DNA of 64,000 nucleotides. It comes from Pseudovibrio ascidiaceicola (lineage in GTDB: Bacteria > Pseudomonadota > Alphaproteobacteria > Rhizobiales > Stappiaceae). The number at the start of each line of letters is the position of its first letter. The stretch's first letter is position 1. The translations under genes were made by a program, and so were the position numbers. The stretch is taken from NCBI RefSeq assembly GCF_900114245.1, contig NZ_FOSK01000005.1:248001-312000 (forward strand), read 5' to 3'. The notes under the pieces were generated by a model. It saw only the letters and a program-made list of their open reading frames with translations, ran no database searches and had not been told where the DNA came from. This document shows, piece by piece, positions 1 through 8,595 of the stretch.

Positions 1-441
1 GTTGCCGATCTGCGCGCCAGAGAAGAAGCCCTCGCCTGAAAGCTGCTGCTCAGCGTTGCCAAACAAAGCGCTCAGCTTCTCAGCACGCTCTTCCAGCGTT
101 GCCTTGTCATGGCTGCGCATGGTGCTGCACTGAACCAGATAGTTCTTGGCGGCCTGATAGCTCCATGCCCGCTCAATCGCCTTCTGCTCTGGTGAGAGTC
201 CTGGGTGCATTGGCGGTGCTATTTCGTCGATGTATTCAACAATGGCGTCAGACTCAAAGAGCGCAGTGCCGTTCTCGGTGATTAGAACTGGCACCTGTCC
301 GTTTGGAGAGACGTCCAGAAACCAATCTGGCTTGTCCTTCAGGCTGATGTAATCGATCTGGTAAGGCATCTGCTTCGCTTCAAGCATGGCCGTAACACGC
401 TGGACGAAGGGGCAGATTTTATAGCTGATGATTTTGAGCAT
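1..441 (-). CDS. Glutathione S-transferase family protein (3' end outside window)
   Basis: The first 147 codons are present and the gene runs off the left edge. The product starts MLKIISYKICPFVQRV, the thioredoxin-fold N-terminal domain of GSTs, with a CPFVQ active-site turn at residues 10-14. A PNGQVPVL segment (cis-Pro loop) and an ESDAIVEYI segment that binds the gamma-glutamyl part of glutathione follow at about residues 45-70. The start of the all-helical C-terminal domain is visible after about residue 85. The Cys in the CPF motif suggests an omega/beta-like thiol-transfer enzyme rather than a Ser/Tyr type. It is the most downstream visible gene of a minus-strand series after the sigma factor, with a 163-bp gap. 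The family is clear; the substrate is unknown. Confidence 0.85.
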   Translation of the reverse strand, partial: MLKIISYKICPFVQRVTAMLEAKQMPYQIDYISLKDKPDWFLDVSPNGQVPVLITENGTALFESDAIVEYIDEIAPPMHPGLSPEQKAIERAWSYQAAKNYLVQCSTMRSHDKATLEERAEKLSALFGNAEQQLSGEGFFSGAQIGN

Positions 442-604
442 CTTAGTGTCCTCATTTAGTTTCGCTTGTTAGACGGGCGAGGACAGAAAAAGACGAAATA
501 AAATCCAAGACAGACTGATTTTAGGAAGCTCACGGTCTGTTTGGATTTACTTTTGCCTGCGTATTCTTATCGGAAAACCAGTGTCCGCTTTTCGGGAATA
601 CGCC

Positions 605-1147
605 CTAGCAACTTTTACAACTATCAGATTTTTCTTGATAATCTGCGACACGGCCTTTGGTGTCCAGGGTCATCTTGCAGCAGTCGTCATAGAGTTTGCG
701 CATTTCACTGCGGCTTTTCTGGACGCGGGATTTCAGCGTGGAATAGCTGATGCCCATTTCTGCGGCCAGTTCCTTTTGTGAGATGCCATCCAGGTCAATG
801 CGCGTCAGAAGCTGCGCGCTGTCATCCGGTAAGGAGGCAATGAACGGACGAATGCAAACTGCCAAATCCTGCTCAATGCTGGCAGCGTCTTGTTTGTGCC
901 AATCTTCCGCCGCGGAGGTGTCACTGCGCGTGGCGTTCTTGCGATAATGGTCAATGATCGCGTTGTTGGCCACCTGAAACAGCCAGGATTTGAGCGCGGT
1001 CTGGTCTTTCAGCTCACTGCGCTTTTCAAACGTCTTGATCAAAATATCCTGCAACAGGTCGTCTACATCCGCCGGATTGCTCAGCTTTGAATGCAGAAAG
1101 GCTTTAAGCGCCGCACGATACTCCTGCCAGATCTGTTCAAGTGTCAT
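605..1147 (-). CDS. sigZ: SigZ-like ECF RNA polymerase sigma factor
   Basis: This is a 180-aa sigma-70 family protein. Region 2 (about residues 5-75) has the DVDDLLQDILIKTFE and SWLFQVANNAIIDHYR blocks. Region 4 (about 110-165) has an SQKELAAEMGISYSTLKSRVQKSR helix-turn-helix that would bind the -35 element. I chose the ATG at 1147 because AGGGG lies six bases before it; an ATG five codons upstream is also open. The C-terminus carries CC, then a CKSC pair at the very end, a Cys-rich tail like that of SigZ proteins and perhaps a metal or redox site. No anti-sigma gene is adjacent. Sigma function is well supported; the SigZ assignment rests on the tail and overall resemblance. Confidence 0.85.
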   Translation of the reverse strand: MTLEQIWQEYRAALKAFLHSKLSNPADVDDLLQDILIKTFEKRSELKDQTALKSWLFQVANNAIIDHYRKNATRSDTSAAEDWHKQDAASIEQDLAVCIRPFIASLPDDSAQLLTRIDLDGISQKELAAEMGISYSTLKSRVQKSRSEMRKLYDDCCKMTLDTKGRVADYQEKSDSCKSC

Positions 1148-1210
1148 GTCTAGCCCCTGCATCTCGTTCTGGTCGAAAACGTGGGAGGTGGAACACGCTC
1201 TGTCAAGACA

Positions 1211-1242
1211 AGAGCCCGCAAACGGTTATGTTTGCAGGCTCT
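1211..1242 (-). terminator. Hairpin after korB
   Basis: A 13-base arm AGAGCCCGCAAAC pairs with GTTTGCAGGCTCT around a 6-base loop, with one mismatch. It lies 27 bases past the korB stop and before sigZ on the same strand. Only short T runs follow, so termination strength is uncertain. Confidence 0.6.
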
Positions 1243-1268
1243 TTCCGGTTTTGAACGTGAAGAACGCG

Positions 1269-2297
1269 TTAAGCCGCGTCTTCGCCAACATCCCATGTTT
1301 CTGATGCGCGCAGGGTTGCAGAAAGGTGAATGAGTTTTTCGTTCATGCTCAGTGGTTTTTCTGGCAGGCCTATGCGGCTGGCGGCGCCGAATTCGGTGGC
1401 TTGTTCGCGGAACAGGATGCCGAGGACGGTTGGCTCGCCGTCTTTCTCACCAAGCTCTGCCAGAGCGACGGCCAGTGCGTGGTTGGTTTCATCATGGACC
1501 AGCAGGTCTGCTTCGGTCACGCCGTCTGCTTCCAATGAAACGATATCCAGCACGAACCCGCCGGGTTTTACGCGAATGCCTTTGTCTTTATTGACGCCAA
1601 ACACCATGGGCTGACCATGCTCGACGACAATGGTGTGGTCTGGACCCTGTTTCTTGTCCTTCAGGTGATCAAACACACCGTCGTTGAAAATCACGCAGTT
1701 CTGCAGCACTTCCACAAAGGCGGTGCCGTCGAAGTCGCGGGCTGCTTGCAAAATGGGGCCGAGCACTTTGGCCTGCGTGTCAATGCTGCGGGCGATGAAC
1801 TTGGAGCCTGCCCCGATGGCAAAGCGAGCCGGGTTGAGCGGCATTTCCACTGTGCCGCCCGGAGAGCTTGGCGTGCGCATGCCTTTTTGTGAGGTTGGGG
1901 AGTATTGGCCCTTGGTCAGGCCGTAAATCTGGTTGTTGAACAGCACTATCTGCATATCCAGATTTCGGCGCAGCGCGTGAAGCAGATGGTTGCCGCCGAT
2001 GGACAATCCATCCCCGTCGCCAGTGAACACCCACACATCCAGTTCCGGATTAGCAAGCTTTGCACCAGAGGCAATGGCAGGAGCGCGGCCATGGATTGTG
2101 TGGAAGCCATAGGTTGCCATGTAATAGGGCAAGCGGGAGGAGCAGCCGATGCCGGAGACGCACAGGGTGTCTTCCAGTTTTGCGCCTGTATCTGCCAGCA
2201 TCTTGTGCAGGCTTTTCAAAACAGCATAGTCGCCGCAACCCGGGCACCAGCGAACATCGAGGGAGCTGGCGAAATCTTTAGGTTTCAGATCAGTCAT
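1269..2297 (-). CDS. korB: 2-oxoacid:ferredoxin oxidoreductase, beta subunit
   Basis: This 342-aa protein is the thiamine-diphosphate subunit of a 2-oxoglutarate-type ferredoxin oxidoreductase, which converts a 2-oxoacid plus CoA to acyl-CoA and CO2 and reduces ferredoxin. The N-terminal WCPGCGDY (about residues 17-24), CVSGIGC (about 47-53) and a later LQNC supply the Cys ligands expected for its [4Fe-4S] cluster. The TPP/Mg motif is GDGDGLSIGGNHL followed by NNQIYGLTKGQ at about residues 93-131. Its ATG overlaps the korA stop codon (ATGA), so the two are translationally coupled. Length matches bacterial KorB. The natural substrate (2-oxoglutarate or another 2-oxoacid) cannot be settled from sequence alone. 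Confidence 0.93.
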   Translation of the reverse strand: MTDLKPKDFASSLDVRWCPGCGDYAVLKSLHKMLADTGAKLEDTLCVSGIGCSSRLPYYMATYGFHTIHGRAPAIASGAKLANPELDVWVFTGDGDGLSIGGNHLLHALRRNLDMQIVLFNNQIYGLTKGQYSPTSQKGMRTPSSPGGTVEMPLNPARFAIGAGSKFIARSIDTQAKVLGPILQAARDFDGTAFVEVLQNCVIFNDGVFDHLKDKKQGPDHTIVVEHGQPMVFGVNKDKGIRVKPGGFVLDIVSLEADGVTEADLLVHDETNHALAVALAELGEKDGEPTVLGILFREQATEFGAASRIGLPEKPLSMNEKLIHLSATLRASETWDVGEDAA

Positions 2298-4189
2298 GAT
2301 GAAGCTCCCAGCGCGTCTTCTATGATTTTGGCGATCTCACGCACAAGGAACGGGCGTCCTTTCACGCAGGAAACGCTTTCCACCTTAATATCCATCTGGC
2401 TGCGCAAAACGGTTGCGAGTTGTCCGTTGTTCATCTCAGGAATGATCACCCGATCATACCCCGAGAGCAGCTCTTCCAGATTAGAGGGAAGCGGCCAGAG
2501 GTGACGTAAGTGGATGTGGGAGACAGACTTTCCTTCCAGCTCCGCACGGCGCGCAGCCACGCGGATTGGGCCCCAGCTGGAGCCCCAGCCCAGAATGGCC
2601 AGCTTGCCGGTGGTTGGTCCGGATTCCACATGCTGTGGTGGAATGCTTTTCGCAATCGCGTCCAGTTTCTGCGCGCGGATCTGGGTCATGAGCTGGTGGT
2701 TTTCACCGTCATATGAAATGTTGCCGCTGCCCGCCTGCTTCTCCAGCCCACCAATGCGGTGCATCAGGTCTGCTGTGCCTGGCACCGCCCATGGGCGGGC
2801 CATGGTGTCGGGATCGTGGTCATAAGGCAGGAAGCCCTCTGGTTCTTTGGCTTGCTCTACTGGAAACGGCTCATAGGCGGGATCATTGAAGTCCGGCAGC
2901 TTCCAAGGGGCGCTGGCGTTGGCGATGTACCCATCAGAAAGCACCATGAGCGGTGTCATGTGTCTGGTGGCGAGCTTGGCGGCTTCCACGCCCATATCAA
3001 AGCACTCACCCGGGTGAGCTGGCGCGATGACGGGCAACGGAGCATCGCCGTTGCGGCCCCAGATGGCCTGGAACAGATCGGATTGCTCGGTCTTGGTGGG
3101 CAAGCCCGTGGAAGGTCCGCCACGCTGAACGTTGACAATCACCAGCGGCAATTCAGTCATGATGGCAAGGCCAATGGCCTCCGTCTTCAACGCAATGCCC
3201 GGACCGGAGGAACCCGTCACGCCCAGATGACCGGCATAGGATGCACCGATGGCTGCGCAGATGGCGGCAATCTCATCTTCTGCCTGAAACGAAATCGCTC
3301 CCAGCTCTTTTAGTTTCGCCACTGTATGCAGCAATGGAGAGGCTGGTGTGATTGGATAGGAGCCGTAAAACAGTTCAAGGTTGGCAAGGGTTGCACCGGC
3401 ATAAAGGCCATAGGCCATGCCCTCGTTGCCATTGATGGACCGATACTCCCCTTCCATCAATGGAGCTGGCTGAATGCGGTAGCGGGAAACATCCGGCGGC
3501 AGATCGCTGACTTCTCCGTAAAGGTGGCCCGCCTGCAACGCCATGATGTTGGCTTTGGCTACATCCGGTTTTTTGTGGAACTTCTGCTCGATCCAATGCT
3601 CAACATCTGCGGTGGAGCGCTCGAATAGCCAAAGCACGAGGCCAAGGGTCCACATATTCTTGCTGCGCCGGGCATCCTTTGCAGAAAGGCCTGTTTCCTT
3701 CAGCGCTTTTTCTGTGTTGCTGGTTATCTCCAATGGCAGCACGCGAAAGCTGGAGAGCGAACCATCTTCCAGCGGATTGGCAGAAAAACCCGCTTTGGTG
3801 ATCGCACGCTCGGTAAACGCATCTATGTCGATGATCAGCAGACCGTTCTGCTTCACGCCTTCCAGATATTTGCGCAGAGCTGCCGGGTTCAGCGCCACAA
3901 GCGCATCGGTTTCGTCGCCAAACGTGTCCACCTCGGTGTGGCCAATATTGAGAGAATAAGCTGAGACGCCGTAGATCGTACCGCTTGGTGCGCGTATATC
4001 CGCTGGAAAATCCGGGAAGGTTGCAATGTCATTGCCAAATCTGGCGGCGCTCTCAGCCAGACGTGTGCCCGTCATCTGAATGCCGTCGCCCGAGTCTCCG
4101 GCAAAGCGGACGCGCACATAGTCGACCTCCGGTTGCTGGGAGACAGGAAGCTCATGCGTTGTTGTGCTGCGCTCTAGTCCACTCTGCAT
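2294..4189 (-). CDS. korA: 2-oxoacid:ferredoxin oxidoreductase, fused gamma-alpha subunit
   Basis: This 631-aa partner of KorB has a gamma domain first (about residues 25-200, opening RVRFAGDSGDGIQMTG), then the pyrimidine-binding alpha domain (about 220-480, with NEGMAYGLYAG and GSYPITPASPLLH) and a C-terminal transketolase-like domain. The frame stays open for 83 more codons upstream, but the ATG at 4189 has GGAG eight bases before it and the upstream part does not look like the family, so I place the start there. Together korAB form a reversible, low-potential route around 2-oxoglutarate dehydrogenase. No ferredoxin or delta subunit gene is adjacent, so the electron acceptor must be encoded elsewhere. 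Confidence 0.92.
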   Translation of the reverse strand: MQSGLERSTTTHELPVSQQPEVDYVRVRFAGDSGDGIQMTGTRLAESAARFGNDIATFPDFPADIRAPSGTIYGVSAYSLNIGHTEVDTFGDETDALVALNPAALRKYLEGVKQNGLLIIDIDAFTERAITKAGFSANPLEDGSLSSFRVLPLEITSNTEKALKETGLSAKDARRSKNMWTLGLVLWLFERSTADVEHWIEQKFHKKPDVAKANIMALQAGHLYGEVSDLPPDVSRYRIQPAPLMEGEYRSINGNEGMAYGLYAGATLANLELFYGSYPITPASPLLHTVAKLKELGAISFQAEDEIAAICAAIGASYAGHLGVTGSSGPGIALKTEAIGLAIMTELPLVIVNVQRGGPSTGLPTKTEQSDLFQAIWGRNGDAPLPVIAPAHPGECFDMGVEAAKLATRHMTPLMVLSDGYIANASAPWKLPDFNDPAYEPFPVEQAKEPEGFLPYDHDPDTMARPWAVPGTADLMHRIGGLEKQAGSGNISYDGENHQLMTQIRAQKLDAIAKSIPPQHVESGPTTGKLAILGWGSSWGPIRVAARRAELEGKSVSHIHLRHLWPLPSNLEELLSGYDRVIIPEMNNGQLATVLRSQMDIKVESVSCVKGRPFLVREIAKIIEDALGASS

Positions 4190-4630
4190 AATCAGCTCCA
4201 AAATACTGGCAGCGGCAGTGGCAGGAATCTCATATGTTCTTTTTTGTCCTTCAGGACTTTGCCAATCAGCTGAGCCAGAATACCCACTTCTCTGTGGCTT
4301 TTTGTAGCCTGTAATAGCAGGAATGGAGTTGCGACCCGTTAACGCAGTCCGCTGGTAATTGGTCGAACCTCCCTCTGCATTAATAGCAAGTCTGGCGGTT
4401 TTTGCGGTGCTGATCCTCTTCGAACTACTGAACCACACTCATCAATGATGCGTGCACGATGATTTTCATCGGGGTATTGTTCTGTGATCATATTTGGCGC
4501 GATTTGCTAGTCATTTGGCGCGATATGGCTTTGTAGAAGACCAATAGCCTCCCTAATTTATCAAGCATGATGAACAACAGATGGGTTGCCTCCCCTAGCA
4601 CCCCGAGTAAAGAACCTCAGGAGTTTCTTC
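4190..4630. other. Divergent intergenic region between korA and an SDR gene
   Basis: These 441 bp hold the promoters of two divergent genes. The part nearest korA is an open but unlikely extension of korA. The half nearest the SDR gene contains a 12-bp direct repeat listed separately. I see no convincing -35/-10 pair and no RNA gene. Confidence 0.6.
4492..4524. promoter_or_regulatory. Tandem 12-bp direct repeat, possible regulator site
   Basis: ATTTGGCGCGAT occurs at 4492-4503 and again, exactly, at 4513-4524, so the copies start 21 bp apart, about two helical turns. The spacing places both on one face of the DNA in the intergenic region between korA and the SDR gene. This suggests cooperative binding by a regulator; its identity is unknown. 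Confidence 0.45.
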
Positions 4631-5443
4631 ATGTCTGACACAATTCTGATTACAGGTGCATCTTCCGGCATTGGCAAAGTGACTGCAAAACTGTTCCACG
4701 ACAAAGGCTGGAATGTGATTGCGACCATGCGCCAGCCGGAAAAAGAAGAGGAACTGACCAAGCTCGACAACGTGCTTGTGACGCGTCTGGATGTGACAGA
4801 CAGCGCCTCCATTGAAACGGCTGTTGCAGAAAGTATTGCACGGTTTGGCAAAATTGACGTGCTGCTCAACAACGCAGGTTATGGCGCTTATGGTCCGCTG
4901 GAAGCGTTTTCCATGGAGAAGATCCGCCGTCAGTTTGAGACCAACGTGATTGGTCTTCTGGAAGTTACAAAAGTTGTCCTGCCACATATGCGGGCCAACA
5001 AGTCTGGTAGTATCGTGAACGTCTCTTCGATCGGAGGTCAGATGACCTTCCCGCTCGGCGCGCTCTATCATGGTACCAAGTTTGCGGTTGAGGGTATTTC
5101 AGAGGCGCTTCACTTTGAGCTGGAAGCTGCAGGCATCAAGATGAAGATCGTTGAACCAGGCATGATTAGCACTGATTTCGCTGGTCGTTCTTTCGACTTC
5201 ACCAATGATGAGAGCATGACCGAATACCAAGGTGTTGTGCAGGCGTTGTTTGGCGCGATGAACGGCGGCATGCAGCCTTCCGAGCCAATCGTTGTGGCAG
5301 ACGTCATCTATACAGCTGTCACTGACGGTACCAACACCCTGCGCTATCGCGCTGGAGCCGATGCCGTCCAGTTCCTCGACAACCGCAAGGCACTGGATGA
5401 TGCAACGTTCATTGGTGGCCTGAAGGAGCAGTTAGGCCTTTAA
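4631..5443 (+). CDS. Short-chain dehydrogenase/reductase (SDR)
   Basis: This 270-aa classical SDR would be a soluble NAD(P)-dependent oxidoreductase. The cofactor motif TGASSGIG is at about residues 8-15, LLNNAGYG at about 80-87, the catalytic Ser in NVSSIGGQ at about 135, and YHGTK (Tyr-x3-Lys) at about 150-154, so the active site is complete. I start at the ATG at 4631 because CAGGAG precedes it; 15 more codons are open upstream but lie outside the fold. It stands alone, divergent from korA. Resemblance is to the broad group of oxidoreductases and ketoreductases that includes retinol-dehydrogenase-like proteins; the substrate is unknown. Confidence 0.88.
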   Translation: MSDTILITGASSGIGKVTAKLFHDKGWNVIATMRQPEKEEELTKLDNVLVTRLDVTDSASIETAVAESIARFGKIDVLLNNAGYGAYGPLEAFSMEKIRRQFETNVIGLLEVTKVVLPHMRANKSGSIVNVSSIGGQMTFPLGALYHGTKFAVEGISEALHFELEAAGIKMKIVEPGMISTDFAGRSFDFTNDESMTEYQGVVQALFGAMNGGMQPSEPIVVADVIYTAVTDGTNTLRYRAGADAVQFLDNRKALDDATFIGGLKEQLGL

Positions 5444-5642
5444 AGGCTGATTGAACGGATTTCCAAAAGTACAGTTCGAAGGCAGAGGACGTGGCGGTGT
5501 TCTCTGCTTTTTGCTTGAAGCTTCTGAAACCAGTTGAGGCAGCTGCAAGTCAGGCACAGGAAAGATTGTCGTGGCTCTTAAAGGGCAATGCGTGTAGGTT
5601 TGCCGCAGTCTTTTTCTTTAAGTCTTGCTTCCTCAGGTTTTC

Positions 5643-8546
5643 ATGGAACTCATCATTATCGTTGCTGTCGCCCTTTTTCTTGGCGTGGCATTTGCATTTT
5701 ATAACCGCCTCTCTGACATCGCGCTCAAACTCACGTTTTTGAATGCGCAGATGAAAGAGCTCCATAAGAGCATGGCTGAGCTTCAGGGCCACTCTCCGAA
5801 TGCGGAGACTGCACAAGCAGCTCCAACTGGTGCCGAAAAATCAGCCACACCGCGGGATTCCGTTGTACCGTCTGTGTCGAAGAAGCCATGGATGAGGGAT
5901 TTGGATGCCAAGAACGAGGCGGTGAAACCAACGTCGCCTCCTGTACCGAGTAAGATGGCCTCGCAAGACACACCAAAAGAGGATGCTAAATCAGAGGCCG
6001 CAAAGCGGGCTGCTTTGGGATCTGAGCAAACTTCGGTCTCCGAGAAAATCGTCGGAGATGAACAACAAAAGCCTTCGAAAAACCAAACGCTTGCTCAGGA
6101 AAATGCTGCGAAAGACGCGCCAAAATCTGAGCAAGAGGCTGCTTCAAGCAAGTCTGCACCGCCTCAGCTGAAGCCTAAAAGGTTTGAAGCGTGGTTTAGT
6201 CGCGTTGCCCGCGATGTGATCGACAATGCCCGCAAAAACTGGGTTGTCTGGCTGGGTGCCTTGTCGCTTGCTTTTGGCGGTATCTTCTTTGTTCAATACG
6301 GTATCGAAAATGGCGTCCTCTCACCCGCCATGCGCATCAGCTGTGCGCTGGCCTTTGGTGTCTTGCTGATTGCTGGCTCCGAGTTCTTCCGCTACCGACA
6401 GAAAGAGGCGCAGGTTGATCCGTTTGGTCCGCTAGTTGCAGCGGCCAGTGGAGGTCTTGCGTCTCTGTTTGGCGCAACTGTTGGGGCTTATTCTCTTTAT
6501 GGGTTGATTGGCCCAACGACCACCTTCATCGGATTGGCCCTTGTGTCATGGCTCGCGATTGGCGGTGGTCTGCTTTATGGCCCGGTGCTCGCGACCATTG
6601 GTATTCTGGGTGCTTATTACTCCCCGTTGCTGGTTGGTGGGACAGAACCATCTGCCCTGCTCTATCTCTATTTTGCCATGGTGCTGGCAACGAGCTTTGC
6701 GGTCGAGCGCTTGCAGCGCTGGATCTGGCTCTCCACACTCAGCGTTCTTTCCGTTTTCGTCTGGGTGTTCCTGTTGCAGATCCAGATGCCGGACCAGCAA
6801 CTGACGCCGCTCATGCTGGCCGCAATTCTGGTGCTAACGATTACGGTACCTGCTTTTGGTGTGCCGCCGAAATCATCTATCTCCAGCTGGCCGCTGGACA
6901 AAGCGTTTTTGCACTACAAGAAGACCTATCCTGCTTTGCTAAGTTATGCCGTTACGGGTCTTGTGTTCCTGACCGGCTTATTCTTTGCGGGTGAAGATAT
7001 GGATCTGGCACGGCCAATGACGCTGATGTTTGCCGGTCTTCTGATCGCCCATGTGTTCTTCTTGAGTAAAGCGGAAAGCCTTGACCTGATTGGACCAGCC
7101 CTGCTTGCAGGCTTCGCGTTGATGATGTGGATGCCAAAGGCACTGGCCTGGCAAGCTGTTCCAGATGATCAACCGTTCTACCTTGCTGTTCTGGCGGTCA
7201 CGATTACCGCTGTGACAGGTGGCAGCCTGTTGCGTGGTCAAACCTCCATGCGGGCGTGGTTCTGGAACTGGTCTGCCGTCGCCTTGCCGGGTCTTGGTGC
7301 GGGGATCTACTTTATCTACACAGCACTTCATGCGCCGGAATTGCAAGGCGCGGTCGGGGCCTTTGGCTATCTGTTTGCGCTTGCTCTGCAAATTTGCGTT
7401 GCAGTCTATTTCCGCAAGTCAGCGCATAAGTTTAAGTTTGGGACTGAGGGAAGCGCAGCGCTTGCCTTTTTGCTATTCCTGCCATTTGCCTACTATTTCT
7501 TTGGAGAAATCACGCTTCCAATTGTTCTCATGGTCGGTGCTGTTGTCGTTCTTGAAATCTCAGATCTGTTCGGGCTTAACATTGCGCGAAAGGCGTTCTT
7601 TGCATACCTGAGTGGCATGGTTTTCTTCACCACGCAGCGCTACATCGACGGATTTGGCGAAGCAGGGTACGCAGACATTTCGCTGCTGTTCCTGCCAGTG
7701 CTCGCGCTCAGCGCATTGGGGTGGTGGCGTGGCCAGCAGCGTGGGGATGAGAGCGAGGCAGTCGTATTTGAAACGACCGTCTGGGCGGCTCTGTCCCTGT
7801 TCTTCTGCGCCTTACTTCAAGTGTTCTACCGCGATCAGGGCGACATGCCCATGTATGTGATGCATGGGTCCTATGCTTTTGTTCTGGCAATTCAGGTTTC
7901 CGTTCAGCTGAAGCGGATGAGTTTCTCAAATTCCTTCACCAAGTTGAGAGAAGGGCTATTCCATTGGTACTGGGCCATTGCTGTGCTGAACTGTGTGGTC
8001 GCGATTGTGACGAACCCACTGGGTCAGGACCATGTCTTCGGCTACTTCCCGATTGATAGCCTGTCCATCGCCTATCTGTATCCGGCTCTGGCGTTGCTGC
8101 TGGCAACTGAACGTTTCTGGACCCGTGAGGATCACCTGCAAAACGTGACACGCGGTCTGGCGGGCGTCTTGTTGGTGATGTTTGTTGGATTGGAAATCCG
8201 CGCTTTCTGGCAGGGCCCTGTGCTGACGGGTCGCGGTGTGGTTCTGGAGGAACTCTACAGCTACACCGTTGCGATGCTGATTTTCTCAGTCGGACTGATT
8301 GCCTTTGCCTCTGTGAAGCAACGTAAACGAGTTGGGCAAGCTGGACTGGCGTTCATTATCATCACCTGCCTGAAAGTGTTCTTCATCGACATGTCGGGTC
8401 TTTATGGGCTTGCCCGCGCAACTTCGTTCATCGGTCTTGGATTAACGCTGGTTGGTATCGCCTGGGCGAACAAGCGGTTCTTGTCGTTTGATCCGCCAGT
8501 TGAGGAGGATGAGCCCGAGCTCAAACCTCAGCAAGATCAGGCTTAA
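5643..8546 (+). CDS. DUF2339 family multi-spanning membrane protein
   Basis: This is a 967-aa integral membrane protein. An N-terminal membrane helix (about residues 2-20) is followed by a short coiled-coil stretch and a long Ala/Lys/Glu/Ser-rich low-complexity linker (about 50-185). From KNWVVWLGALSLAFGGIFFVQYG onward it is almost continuous hydrophobic helices, probably more than twenty, ending in a charged tail. This layout fits DUF2339, whose function is not established. I place the start at 5643 because the N-terminal helix begins at once; an ATG six codons upstream is possible. It is a single-gene unit with a strong terminator. Roles in envelope transport or lipid or polysaccharide handling have been guessed for such proteins; nothing here decides. 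Confidence 0.85.
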   Translation: MELIIIVAVALFLGVAFAFYNRLSDIALKLTFLNAQMKELHKSMAELQGHSPNAETAQAAPTGAEKSATPRDSVVPSVSKKPWMRDLDAKNEAVKPTSPPVPSKMASQDTPKEDAKSEAAKRAALGSEQTSVSEKIVGDEQQKPSKNQTLAQENAAKDAPKSEQEAASSKSAPPQLKPKRFEAWFSRVARDVIDNARKNWVVWLGALSLAFGGIFFVQYGIENGVLSPAMRISCALAFGVLLIAGSEFFRYRQKEAQVDPFGPLVAAASGGLASLFGATVGAYSLYGLIGPTTTFIGLALVSWLAIGGGLLYGPVLATIGILGAYYSPLLVGGTEPSALLYLYFAMVLATSFAVERLQRWIWLSTLSVLSVFVWVFLLQIQMPDQQLTPLMLAAILVLTITVPAFGVPPKSSISSWPLDKAFLHYKKTYPALLSYAVTGLVFLTGLFFAGEDMDLARPMTLMFAGLLIAHVFFLSKAESLDLIGPALLAGFALMMWMPKALAWQAVPDDQPFYLAVLAVTITAVTGGSLLRGQTSMRAWFWNWSAVALPGLGAGIYFIYTALHAPELQGAVGAFGYLFALALQICVAVYFRKSAHKFKFGTEGSAALAFLLFLPFAYYFFGEITLPIVLMVGAVVVLEISDLFGLNIARKAFFAYLSGMVFFTTQRYIDGFGEAGYADISLLFLPVLALSALGWWRGQQRGDESEAVVFETTVWAALSLFFCALLQVFYRDQGDMPMYVMHGSYAFVLAIQVSVQLKRMSFSNSFTKLREGLFHWYWAIAVLNCVVAIVTNPLGQDHVFGYFPIDSLSIAYLYPALALLLATERFWTREDHLQNVTRGLAGVLLVMFVGLEIRAFWQGPVLTGRGVVLEELYSYTVAMLIFSVGLIAFASVKQRKRVGQAGLAFIIITCLKVFFIDMSGLYGLARATSFIGLGLTLVGIAWANKRFLSFDPPVEEDEPELKPQQDQA

Positions 8547-8556
8547 CTCATCAATG

Positions 8557-8592
8557 GGCCGGAGAGAGCAAACACCTCTCTCCGGCCTTTTT
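8557..8592 (+). terminator. Rho-independent terminator after the DUF2339 gene
   Basis: A perfect 12-bp stem (GGCCGGAGAGAG with CTCTCTCCGGCC) and 7-base loop are followed by TTTTT. It lies 11 bases after the stop codon and just before the convergent dehydratase gene. Confidence 0.92.
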
Positions 8593-8595
8593 CGC

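Noticed and set aside
4190-4438. N-terminal extension of KorA by 83 codons
   Set aside because: The extension does not resemble the family, and the ATG at 4189 has a good ribosome site.
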